Shown one piece after another: positions 1 to 12,900 of a stretch of DNA of 64,000 nucleotides (within the stretch, counting starts at the first letter, position 1; every line of letters begins with the position of its first letter). The DNA is from Girardinichthys multiradiatus (Eukaryota > Chordata > Actinopteri > Cyprinodontiformes > Goodeidae). The position numbers and the translations under genes were made by a program. The DNA is taken from NCBI RefSeq assembly GCF_021462225.1, contig NC_061795.1, positions 51,659,380 through 51,723,379 of the forward strand, written 5' to 3'. The notes beneath the pieces were generated by a model. It was not told the DNA's origin and did not search any database. It was given only the letters and a program-made list of their open reading frames with translations.

Positions 1-4
1 TGGA

Positions 5-245
5 CTTTGGGGAGTGTTGGCCTAGTGGTTAGAAAAGAGGACATTTGCATTCTGGAGAGGCCACCAGCAGCCTGATTGGAATCTCACAGCTTGCCACTCT
101 GGATCTCTGAGCAAGACCTTTAACCCCTGAATGCTCCCTGGGCGCCGCACAATGGCAGCCTACTGCTCCCTAAGGGATGGGTTAGGTGCAGAGGATCATT
201 TCCATTGTGAGATCAATAAAGTCTAAATTATTATTATTATTATCC
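5..245 (+). repeat. tRNA-derived SINE
   Basis: The 5' part contains a TGGCCTAGTGGTTAG stretch, which resembles a tRNA A box. A body follows that is typical of teleost SINEs (gggcgccgcacaatggcagcc), and it ends in an AATAAAG-type tail followed by TTA repeats. It has no coding capacity. I recognise the family by sequence feel and did not run a search. Confidence 0.6.
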
Positions 246-299
246 TCCTTAACCAGCTGGTATCTAATATAGTGGCATGCTGAGGGACAATGTGCATTT

Positions 300-545
300 G
301 AAAGACCTATCCAAGTTTTAACTTCCTGGCTGATGTCTTGAGATGTTTCTTCAATAACTCAAACTAATGTTCTTTTCTCATGATGCCATCTATCGTGTGA
401 ATGCATCAGTCCCGCCTGCACCCAAACAGCCCCACATCATGATGCTGCCTCCACTGTTCTTCACAGTTAGGTTGATGTTTTCCTCCAAATGTAACGATGT
501 CTAAACATTTCAATGTTGGTCTCATCAGACCACAGGACTTGCTAC
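300..545 (-). mobile_element. Tc1-like transposase relic
   Basis: Read on the minus strand, the segment resembles the central part of a Tc1 transposase: WSDETNIE-like, YIWRK-like and a relic of the HDRWHH region. Stops and small indels interrupt it. It lies in the interval between the visible AKR exon 4 and the left edge of the window. Confidence 0.55.
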
Positions 546-844
546 TTTATTAAACCAATAAATATAAACTGAATAACGATGTATGTGATGCACATATTAA
601 AACTTACTTTGGTTTTTCACAACTCTTATTTGATGCTTGTGTCTCTGTCAGATAAAAGCTAATTTTCATTTAAAATGTATTTCTGGTTGATTTTCAATAA
701 AATGTCTAATTATCTGAAGACAACAAACGCTGATAATGACAAAATCATCAGTTATGTTTTTTAACTATTAACATTTCTTGTTATGGTCTTGTGTCGTATG
801 TGAGTTGAATGCAGGTCTCTTTAAGAACTGCTTCTTGTTCTTAC

Positions 845-922
845 CCTCCACACATCCACATAATCTGTGTCTGATGTCAGGATCTTCTCATCCTTCCTCG
901 GAAAAAGCTCATCGCCCATTTT
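845..922 (-). CDS. AKR1-family exon 4
   Basis: This 78-bp exon has acceptor ttttgcag on one side and donor gtaagaac on the other. It encodes 26 residues from KMGDELFP to DYVDVWR with no stop. It continues exon 3 in frame across a 2.7-kb intron filled by an L2 LINE and Tc1 relics. Confidence 0.85.
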
Positions 923-3900
923 CTGCAAAATAATAACACTGTTTAAGATATGTTGGCAGCATGAAATCCTTTCATCAGAGCTGTGAACTGAATCTTGATT
1001 TGCAGCCTTTCTTTAAGAATACCGGCTAAACAGTCTTTCATTACAACCACAAACCAAAGGGTTTAATTGGGATTTAATTTGTGAAGAAGTTCATGGTTTT
1101 TGATATTTCTTACCAGTAGAAATTTATGAAATGTGGCATGCATTTGTATTCATAATACTGAACATCAGTTGTTAGGTCTTACCACAGATTCTCAGTTGGA
1201 TGTAAGGTGTGAACTTTGACTAGGCTATTCTAACACATGTGTACCAGCCAGCCTAATATTGTACTGAAGTGTTGATCCTTGGATGCTTTGTTATGACGCG
1301 CCAGGCGGCTAACGTTAGACCTGTTGTTTTCACACCTGATGCGTGTAAAAGGTCAATCCCAAAGATCCTTTTGTATTGAAGGGTCATCAGTGTACAAATC
1401 CAGTAACTCCAAAATACACGACAATGCCATTTTAACGGACTCCGACACAGCAGTCAAAACTTGTATGCCCTCAACACCTGCCTACTGCCTGTTGACTCTC
1501 AACGCATATCCTTGAGCCTACAGCGCTATCTAGTGAACAACAGGAAATATAACACATATTAGGCTCTCATAACATGAATCTCATTTGATCTCAGCCATCT
1601 GTTGTAGCTCTGGGTGTATCTTTAGGGTGGTTGTCTCAGGTCCTTTCCAGCCTCTAACAGGTTTTCTTCCAGGATGTCCTGGATTTAGCTCCATCCATCT
1701 TCCCATCAACTGTGACCAGCTTCCCAGTTCCCACAGCATGATGCTGCCACCACCATGTTTGACTGAGTGAATGCTGTGTTCCGGTATTCAGTAGTGTTAG
1801 CTTTCCTCCACATATAGAGTTTAGGGTGTAGTGAAGTTCAGTTTGGTCTCCACTGATGAGAGCACCTTTTTCCACACATTTACTGTGTCTCCTACTTGGC
1901 ATCTTCTGGCTTTGTCCCTGTTCCATAAGTACAAGATTTGTGTAGTGCACGACTAACAGTTGTCCCGTGGATATATTGTCCCACCTGAGCCGTGGATCTC
2001 TCCAGCTCCTCCTGAGTTACTCCAGAGATCTGATGGTTCCATATGTTCCTAACAGAGCACTTCGTTCTCAGACTGCAGGTTTACTGGTGGTTCCTAGAGT
2101 CTCTAGAAGTAGAATGGGAGGCAGATCCTTTAGTTATCAGGCTCCTCTCCTGTGGAACCAGCTCCCAGTTTTAGTCCGTGAGGCAGACACCCTGTCTACT
2201 TTTAAGGCTAGGCTTAAAACTTTCCTTTTTGATAAAGCTTATAGTTAGAGTAGCTTAGGTTGTCCTGAGTTATCTCTGTAGTTATGCTGCTGTAGGCTTA
2301 GTCTGCTGGAGGACATAATGACCACTTTCACTCTCTTTGCTACATTCTCATACTACTCTCCAATTTTGCATTATTTGCTGTTATTTCAGCTTTTAACTTT
2401 ATGTTCTCTCTTTTCTCTTCCTAGAAGCTACACCTGGCCTGACTCTGTGTCTACCTGTGACACCTTTCTGGAGAGGGGAATCATCCAAGCTTCTGCTGGC
2501 AACAACTTAATGCCCACCCTCTACCGATGATCCACATAGCCCTGTCTTTTAGTGTTTAACCCTTTCTCTCTCCTAGACATGGCTACTGACTGAGCTTCTA
2601 CTGTAACTAACTCTATGTTCTCTCTTTCAGACTCTAACCTTGAAAACTGGATCAGAGTTTATCTGTTCTTTCTTTCTAGATGAAACGACTAAAGGAGCTA
2701 CATCCATTAACATTTACTTTTCCTTCCCATAGAAAGTACTCCTGGATCAGTGCTTCTTTGTTCTCTTTGTGTCTCTGCTCTGTTTTCTCAAACCCCCAGT
2801 CGGTCGTGGCAGATGGCCGCTCACACTGAGCCTGGTTCTGGTTCTGCTGGAGGTTTCTTCCTGTTAAAAGGGAGTTTTTCCTCTCCACTGTCGCTACATG
2901 CATGCTCAGTATGAGGGATTGCTGCAAAGTCAACACCAGTGACTGTCCACTGTCTCTACATGCTCATCCAGGAGGAGTGAATGCTGCAAGTCACTGACTG
3001 GATGCAATCTGCTGGGTTTCCTTAGATAGAAAAACTTTTTATCCAATTTGAATAAATAACTGAATCTGACTGAACTGTTCAATGGTTACGATTAATAGGA
3101 ATGTATGAACCTGACTGTTGTGAAGAACCTTGAGACGACATGTGTTGTGAATTGGTGCTATATAAATAAACTGAATTGAATTGTTGTTATGTGTTAATTT
3201 GTTTGCCTGATTGTTTATGAGGATGCTTACAACATTCCTCTGTTGTACCCAAAGGGAAGCTGGAACAATTTTTTTAAATTTGTTGCTGAGGACAGAAAGG
3301 ATCAACCATGGTGACAGATTTGGAATATTTATGCTCTGATGGGGAATGCATTACTTTGCATTCAGAAGAAACAGGAATCCAATCATTAGCTTGTATTTAA
3401 GCACAAAATGGCCTAATTCTCTTCCATTCATATTAGTGCTGCTGAGAAAAAGAAATGGGAGTATGAGAATCTGCTACATCAATAATTAAAGCAGTTGATC
3501 AGACAACATCCTATTAAATAACACTGAGGTTTCTGGTTGCACCTTGACAAAATGTGAAGGCGTTCAAGGCTCTTTGTTGTAGGATGAGTTACGTCATGCT
3601 GAGCAGGGGTGGGATTTGGATGTGAATTTTTGTCAGATTGTGTCTGAATGTCAAACCTTCAAGCCGACAGGAAAGTGTATGAGGTAAAGGTCCAGGTAGT
3701 CCAGTCGGAGATCCTGTAAGGACTTATTGAGACAGACTGCAATGTCCTCTGGGGCGAAATAGGTACACCACAGCTAAAAAGCAAAAAAAAAAAAAACACA
3801 TCAAGACAGCATCATATTTAATGTGAACAGTTTTTTTCCAACTGCTCTCTCACCTTACTGACGATGAACATGTCCTCCCGCCGGATGATTCCCTGCTCCA

Positions 3901-6900
3901 TCTTGGACCTCAGAGCTTTGCCGATTTCCACCTCATTTTTGTAGCTGTAGGCAGTGTCAATGTGGCGGTATCCGGCTGCGATGGCGGCCTCCACAGCACC
4001 CTGGATGGACGTCTGCTGAAAGGACTGTGGCAAGCAAAGGGTATCTGATAAGCCTCAGTTCTAACGTGATGACACATAATTGCATTTGACAACTGGACAC
4101 AAATGGGCTTACAAATAAAAACATTTGTTGGATTTACAAAATGAGTGGAGTAGTGTTGCAATTTAGAGTAATGTTGAAAGAGAAAGAAGTGAGACAGAGG
4201 TCTAAATAAAAACCAACATCTCCATCATCAGATCAACGTCTCAGCTTACTTCTTTGTCATCATGACACATTTTACACTTTCCCTAAAACAAAGAGTTTCA
4301 AAGGTTAAAACTGACCAGGTGGGAGTGGTGCCCAACAGTCCTGCTGGTTATCTGAGGACAGCCGTAGATTTACAGCCCATGTGACCTCAGCCCCCACCCT
4401 CCTCTGAGCCACCTTATAAGGAGCTTGCTGATTTTTCAGTTTTTTATTTTTAAAAAACCCAAAGAAATCATGTATAATTTTCGTTCCCCCTCACAATTGT
4501 ATACCACTTTGTGTTGGTCTTCCACATAAAATTCCAATAAAATATATTTATGTTTGTGGTTGTAATGTGACAATGTGTGGAAAGGTTCAAGGGGTATTAA
4601 TACTTTTACAAGCCACTGCACATGGCAAATTAGCTCTGTCTCCTCATCCGATGATCCATGGTGTCTGGAAATGTAGCAATTTGTCATCAAAAATGTAGAA
4701 AATGGTACGCTCAAACTATAAACCCTATAACCCTAAAACACAGTGCGCATGGAGTCAATGCTGATCACGGTACACCTCACTATGTTCTGCCCTTAAGCTG
4801 ATCTGATGTTAGTGTATCCATCTATCAAAGAACAACCAAAAGTTAAGTTATGATCTGCTGTTTGACCATCCCGCGTTCATACTGAGGGGTAATTATGACA
4901 AGCTGTCTTAAACCTTTCTTTCTGAGCTTCTGAAGATACTGAATCTGAACCAGAGGATCCCCCAGAAGAGACGTAGCAGCTTTGCCCCTCCCTGCATGAG
5001 AGGAGGCCCCGGCATTGCACGCCTTGCTGTGTACCGGTATGCAGAAGCAGAAGCTACCCCCCAAGCTGCTACAAAGAGCAGATTTCTTTGTTCATTGCCC
5101 TCACCACACAACCCGGTGCCCTTTGGATCTCGGGTCCTTTCTTCAGAACGAGATCACAAGAGGTGTTCGGTCTCAGTACTCTTCACAGAATATGAAACGT
5201 TGATTGTTGTGATTGACATCTTCAGAGGTATTATTGATTATCAGACAGACATGTTTATGAAATGAAATAAATTATGGCTTCATTAAGGATAGTCCTTTAG
5301 AGTTTGGACATTTCACATTATGCAATAATCTGGTAATAGGAAATTGGTTTGAATATTTTTATGACAGCATCTGCAGCATCAAAATCAAATTTCCAACTTG
5401 AGCTTTTAAAACTGTAGTAGGTACCTTTTGTAAAACATTTTTTTTTTCTATTCATTAAAACTCACTATGTCCTCACAGTAGAATATGGGGCAGGTAATCT
5501 GTGAAAAAAATCAGAGGGTTAACCCTAACGGAGGGACCTGTAAGGTGTGCTTGTTTAAATTTTCAGGCAAAGTTCGTGGTTTACTCAGAACTCTCCACAG
5601 CAGCTTGAAAGTTTGTAGTAAAATATATGATCACATGTACAATATGTGTGTTTCTGCTTCACATGGGTTTGGCATTTCTCACAATGCTTTTCTAAGATAA
5701 GCAAAGCACACTCAGAGAAGAAAGTATGGGTCTCGAATGTCTACAGCAGCCTTTGAGAAGGATTTATGAAAGCAGCAGAATTTCTGCTAAAAAACCTTCC
5801 ACTGAAAAACGGTACAATCACAGCACTGTCTGCACTCAGTCCATCTCTACTGCAGGATTACTCTGTTTGTACAGCGTTTATTACCTTGGGTCGGGCTTTA
5901 CCAAACGTTGTTGCACCAGAAGAGATTGGCAAACTTGATGAAGAAGTATGGATTTTCAAATTGATGCTGAGCTGGTTTCTCAGGCCCCTTTCTATAATGA
6001 AGAGGAGTCCGGTGCTGATGTTGGCTGGTGGAGCCCAATTGTGTCTATAAAGAATCGGGAGGGAGGAGAATGATTTCGTGTCCTTAACAAGCCTGTAAAA
6101 GCTTTGCTTAGCATATTTACAGGACCTCTTGTTGAAGGATCTTTCAATCTAGTGGATGATATTTTTGAGGCAGATAGATGCTCAATGAATATTGAGAGAT
6201 ATGAGGGTCTTATAGTAATTAAATCCACCTTGAAGGCTAGGCAGTGCACAGCTTCAACCATGAGAATGGATCAGCCAATAAGAAGATCATGTCTGTTGGC
6301 ATATCAGAACTATCAGAAAAAGTTGGAAAAGAAAAAAGAGATGCAACATAAAAGAAAGCTTCAAAAGTAGCTGCTTTGGCTAAAGTGTTGCTTGGATCAG
6401 ACTGTTTAACCCCAACTGCAGCCTCTAAAGTTCCCTCTGCTTCAGCCACAGGTCCAGGCTCAGGGCCATCTAAGACACATAGGCACAACAGTTTAGCCAT
6501 ATCCTCCACCTCTGCAGCCACAACCTTATCCAGGGCATATAGCCACTATGCTCCTTCAACAAAATCAGCCAAAACAACCTATAGACCTGTTAAAGCTGTT
6601 TGTTCAGCAAATAGACTCTTGGCCCCCTCCTGTGGTCCAGCCCTGTTCCCTGAACAGGTTAAAGCATCATCTGGGGCATATAGCATCTTTCACTCAACCT
6701 TAGTCGGACCACCCGTTTTCTCAAGCCCAACCAAAACTACTGGATCAATCAGACCTTCCCCTGCTACATCCAATCCACCGCCTTCAATATAACAGCCTCA
6801 GATGCTTTCTCTTCTTTGAACCCAGGCATAGTTGTTTCTGGTAAAAGTTTGAAAAGAAGTGGTTCGGATCTCTTACAGGACTAATCCAGAACCTTTAAAG

Positions 6901-9900
6901 AGGCAGAGAAAAACAGTAGGGATCCTTAAACCAGCTATGAATAACTTTTTCCGTTAAATTGTGATATTGACCAGTCTAAATTTCTGGCAAACGATTTGAC
7001 TGAAATGTGTTTGTTCAATGTGGTGTTGAGTGTTGATTTCTAGCTGCAGAGCTGCACTCTGAGGCGCAGATATTTTACATTATTTCTTAAAGTTCAAATA
7101 CATTTCAACCACGTTTAAGTCATTGTTACATGTTACAAGTTGACTTTTTTGTGTTGTTAAAAGCAGTTATTTGCACTTTTGAGAGATCATTTTTAATAAA
7201 CATTGGCAGGAGCAACAATATGTTATGATTTCATTTCTATCGCCACCGCAAGAAAAATTTCAGACTCAAATTTTTTAACTTTAAGCCCTGACTGTAATAT
7301 TCAGATGTTTTCTTTCAGTTTCTGCAGTTGAACACTTTAATGTTCAGGGTGGTTTTTTACTTACCGTCTTGACAGGTAAGTCAAGACGGTAACTGTGTGA
7401 GATAATATGTTTGCCTGTCAGGGTTTGGATGTTTTCGGTTTTGTGGTTTTGTTTGACCTTTTTAGATGTTTCTTATTTATGTTTTGTATTCATGTTAGTT
7501 GTGGTTTTCTGTTTTGGTTACCTTCTGCCTCCCAGTGTGCTCTCCTCAGTCCTAGTAGCCTTGGCGTTGCTTTCCTGTTTATTTTCTTAGAATGGTTTCC
7601 TTATTATGATTATGATTATGATTATAGTTCTCTGCTTCCACTCCGGTTCCGTTCAACAACACATTCTGACAATGCCACACTGTTAAGATTATGTCTAGAA
7701 CAACAGGTTTCACCTCGTCTCTCTGGGTCTCATGAGAGTTACCTTAAGAACTGTTGTAGCTTATAAGGTGAACCTTTGCTTTGTCTGGTCAGAATGATTT
7801 GGCAGCACCACTGAGCGCATCTCCAATGCTGTAAAATCCTTCTCTCTTGCAAGATTATAATCAGGCTGATTCTGAGTGACAATCATCGGTCTCTGAATGT
7901 GAAGTTTTCTACAACAATTGGCGTCACAAACAGGATTCCTTGACTGATTTACTCTAGGGACATCGACGAAGAAGTGCCAGGCGCCAGCCTTGCAAGAGAT
8001 TCCTTGCCTTTATCCCGCTTAGTGTTACAGGGATGGAGGACTTCTGCGTCGAGGTTCCTGGGAGACTCAGAACTGGAATCCAGAAAAAACCTAATTTTTC
8101 CCAGAGATGGTGAGATCCTGGATCAGCACAAATTAATAATTATTATCATTAGGTTGTATTAGGAAAACAAAAACAAATTATAGCCAAAGGCCTATAAGTT
8201 AATTATATATACATATAAAAAATATATATATATATATATAAATAAAAAAAGCAGAAATAGAGAAAATAATAATAAGGACTTCTTAAATTTTAACTAAAAG
8301 GTTAAAACTAACAGTTTTCTACTGAGGACAAAGGGGATCTGGGATTTTTCCCGCCTTGGACCAGGAGTGAGGTGTACGGACCTTGCTGGCGCGGTTGATG
8401 CCACGCTGCGTGCGGGTGACCAGTACTTCACCAGTAGAGACCCCTCCCTGTACGGTTGAGTGAGGCTCTCCTAACCAGTAAGTTAGGGGGAAGGCGATCA
8501 GGGTGCCAGAAAGCTCTAAACTCTTGTGGAGACGTCTGCAGGTTTTAAAGGAATATTCCCCCATTTACCAGTAAGTAAAGGGTGTGGCAAGGCTGTCAGT
8601 ATGGGACAGCAGTTAATTTCTAAGGGATTACCTCCTCCTCCCCAGGGAGAAACGCTCGATATTTTGCTAAAAAATGTGGTCCACAAAGCACTGAGTGGGT
8701 AAACAAATGGGTAAAATAATTTAACTTTCCTGCAGGGGGTTCATACAGTCTTACAGTTTTACAGAGGGTTGAAGAAGCTATAAAAGAAAAGGAGGAAAAA
8801 TTAGAGGGACAAAAGAAAATAGATCAAAAAGATTACCAGGATATGAAAAAATATAAAGCATAGTTAAAATGTTGGAAAGAGGAAGCTGAGCGACGCCAAA
8901 AGAAAAAAAACCTCTAAATTGATGCCAGGGAATCAGGATGACAGTAAAGACATGGGTGGGCAACAAAATAAAAGCTCTATCTCTGTACCTGTTCTTACCA
9001 ACTTTGGTCCTAATACTGATGCAAACATACACAAAATAACCCCACCCTCTTATAATCCAGCTGTAAAGTCTGACACTTCTTGTTTCTTACTCTCTATACC
9101 CTAATCTACGAGCTTTGACGACTCTAGCGGCTGTGGTGGACCACGATCTGGACTCATATGTTTACCGACCCATCAGACACAAACAGCAGCCTGACAGCTC
9201 CTCCTCTGCAGCAGCAACCTCCAGACCTCCAGCTGCAGAACCAGCCACATCTGCAGCCTCGCAGCAACAGCAGTCACTGAAGGTGGAAGACAGCTCTAAC
9301 ATCACAGCTGCACAGCTCCTCAGATCCTTCTGATTCACGGCCAGGTCCGAGCTCCAGCCCTCCGTCTTCTCATACCAGACTGAAGGCTCAGGGACACACT
9401 CTCACTGCACCTTTGGTGGAAGTAATGGGTCCAAATGGACCTAACCTGGTTTTCCGGGCCTGCACTTCTCATGACATCGAGGAGTGTGCAAAACTTCTCC
9501 CTGGCCTATCTCAGTCAGGTGAAGTTTTTTCCACCAGTTTTTTGCAAGGAATATCGTCCTACTGGTGCTGAAATACGCAGAATCCTGACATGTAAAATAA
9601 CTGCGTCTAACATTGCAAAAATCCATAACAAGCTCCTTGTTCCAAACCTACATCTGAAACATGAGGATTGGGATCATGTTTCAAATGTGGAATACAGGAA
9701 TGCCGTTGATCACCTGGCGGTTGCCATAAAGACAGAGTTTCCCCGAAACGTCAATATGACTAACATCAATGCCTGCAAGCAGAAAGTTGATGAAGACACT
9801 AACGATTTCATCACCAGAGTGATCGAAGCAGTGACCAAATAGTGGAATGTATTGTACATGTGCAATGACCAATAAAGATGATTATATTATATTATATATT

Positions 9901-12900
9901 ATATGAATAGAAACACCCACAGAAGTGGGTAAAGAAGCAGGGGTCTGGGAGACACTTGTTTGTGATGCGGTCATAAAAGAAATGCTTCCACATTTAACAC
10001 AACATCTTAAGGGGACATATGTGGGCTGGGCTGATCATCCTCACCTTGCTGATGTTCGCAGACATGCCAAACATGCTCAACTCATGTTTGAAGAATGGCA
10101 GCGGAGTAAAAAAGAAGCATCTGACAAAGAACTGCATCTAGCCACAATTACGATGTACCAAAATGTCAGAAGGAATAGAAATGGAGGATGTTGACGAAAG
10201 CGAGGCCCATGGAGAGGTCGACGTTTTTGTGATTCAGACACCTGTTTCAAGTGTGGCAGAAAGGGACATTGGAGGGATCAATGTCCCTACCCAGCTGAGG
10301 CCGCATCTTACCAGGCTGATTGACTAACCGAGGCAGAGGAGGGCAAGCGCAACCCAGCACAGTGTCAGCCGTCTCGTCAAAGCGGTACCACACCTCTTTA
10401 ACACACATCCAACTGCTCCACACTCTTTTCTTAGCTATCCTATTTCTCAGTTAGACACACACACACACACACAAATATACATACAGACGCTCAATCCACT
10501 TTTCCATCTCTTCCTATTTCAAGCAATGAAGAGCTGCTTTGCAATGATTGTGATGACTTGACTAAAGTGCAACATGCTGTTTTGGAAAAGAAATTTGAGA
10601 GAAAATATATACCAACTTATGCTCATTTTACCTCAGAGGCATATAAAGCTTTCCCAATGTTTGATCTTATAGTCTCAGGAAAGAAAATATCATTTATGGT
10701 AGACTCAGAAGCAACTTCTTCTGTTGTTAAGGCAGAGGAAGTTTCAACACCCCCAAAACTCAGCAGAAACCATGTTTTTTCTATGTCAGCATCGGGGCAG
10801 ACGACAAGGGAACATGTTACAAAGCCCATCGCATATGTAACACCTGATGGGTTTACTTTCAAACATTGTTTCCTCTTATCATCAATGTGTCCTGTAAATT
10901 TGATTCAATTCAATTCAATTCAAAGATACTTTATTGATTCCTGAGGGGAAATTAGAAGTCCAGTACAACCCATCCAAACATACATCATGACACAAGACAA
11001 AGGGGGGACGGGTCACCGAGGCTTTGCTGCCCACTCACAGGTGCTGCCCTTGTTAGATGAGAAAAGAGACCACATTAGGAAAGTAGAGGGAAATAAATCA
11101 TATTTCACACTTTATCCTTAGGAGGATACAGTTTGAGATTGTAAAAAACCTCAGAACAAAGAAGCAACAAGTTGACAAAACAACATCATGCCGGGAACGG
11201 TGAAGGTGGTGTGAGGGGTGCATATGTTTATCTTGAGCATGTGTGTGTGTCCAAGTAAGTTCATGAAGCACTGTCACAGAGGCCATTGTCCTTGATGGTT
11301 CGTTGGAAGGTTTATCAACCGGCCACAAAGTTCTGAGCAGGTCCACAGATGTCCTCAGGGAAGGGAGGGGCAGAGCGTCATGTTTACATAACTTCCAGGA
11401 GAAGTTGAAGATAACCAGCCATCAAGGCCGTGCAGGGGAGCCAGATTCAGAAAAACAATAATTATTTGGGTTAGGCTGACTCTTAATTTTCCGTCAGCCT
11501 TGAGAGTCTCACTGGTTCTTCTCAAAGGTGAATCCAAACAGCCAAATTCCTGGTCTTTCTGCCAGATCTGAGCGAACAACTTTCTCCAAGATTTATCCCA
11601 TTTCACCCCTGAGTCCAGGAACCGCAACCTGCCTGCGATCCTAAGGATCAAATCCAGTCTGCGATTCAGCTCACGTAACATCTCAGTCTGAGTGTTGATC
11701 GCTCTGAAGATCCCATTATACATGCCAGGCAGCCTTACAATGGCCAGAACAGCTGCTGACATTCTCCAAATTTCTCGATATGCCAGGTAACCACTGACTC
11801 CAAAAAGCAGAAATCCTGATATCAAACATCCAATTATATACACATCTTCCACATCCTAGACTGACATTATCGACAAACACACAATCCTCCACTTCTGCCA
11901 GGAGTTCATCGTGTATCCAGAGAAAAATGTCCCGTCCGGGCAAGTGGGCTCTCCCGACCCCTGTCTTCTCCTCGAGAAAATTTGATCAATTGCATTGAGA
12001 GACCAACTGACCAAATCCATATTTTGGAAGATTTGCAAAAAGAGGCTCCAAAAAAAAAGACAAGACACAGAGCTGAAGCAGGGCAGATATGGGAGGGTGT
12101 GGGAGACAGAGAAAAAGCGTCCTCCTCCACCGAGAGCAGGAAAAAATAAATGGGTAGAGATTTGATGTGCAAGCTAGGGATCATTCTAATGTCCACCCCA
12201 GAGGGGGTACAGGTCTCTACTCAGGCTGATACAGTGTTTACAGCAGTACAGTTCAGTCCACAAGCATTAAATTATGCTTATGAGTGGAAAGTGCAAAATT
12301 AATTGTGTTCACAGCAGTTGCTGAAGGAGGTTAGATCAGTTGTTAATCCCTCCTGTGATTTTATGCAAGCTGTTGATTTAAACTGTATTGCTCATATGTT
12401 GTTGGGTTCTGACAAAGAATATGAGAAAGCTTGGTTTCGCATTTCTTGTGAAAAACCAACCACATCTATACTGTATTGGAATGCTAATACAGCCGCGGTT
12501 CCTGTGTGTCTGAACTCACACCAGCTGCAGTTTTTCAAAACAAGAGACGCTGTCCCACACATCGCTTTGGCAAAATCTGTAACATAAAAGTGGACAGATG
12601 TGAACTATTTTGTGTTGCAGTGTGAAAAAGTACCTGATTGGACTGTGGTACCAACAAATTCTAATCTTATGTTTTCTAAGAGACTTTCTGTATTTAAAAT
12701 ACCTTTTCTTAGCACACTACGCTGCCAAAGAACTGTTCAGAAAATGATCTGTTCTCCCAAAATGGCTCATTTGTAGAAATTGACGTCACTTCACATCCAT
12801 TGTTAGACCAGGTGCCTCCTGGCCTGTGGGCAAAAAGTAAATATAATGTGGGACTCATAAAAGGTTGTGAACCTGTAGTTGTGACTCCAAAGTCAAATTA

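Noticed and set aside
4300..4440. A TATA-like ccttataagg upstream of AKR exon 2, with a following LGTT-like peptide, considered as the AKR promoter and exon 1.
   Set aside because: A far better exon 1 with the complete AKR1 N-terminus and a phase-0 donor was found at 20182-20271. The local peptide has no family match.
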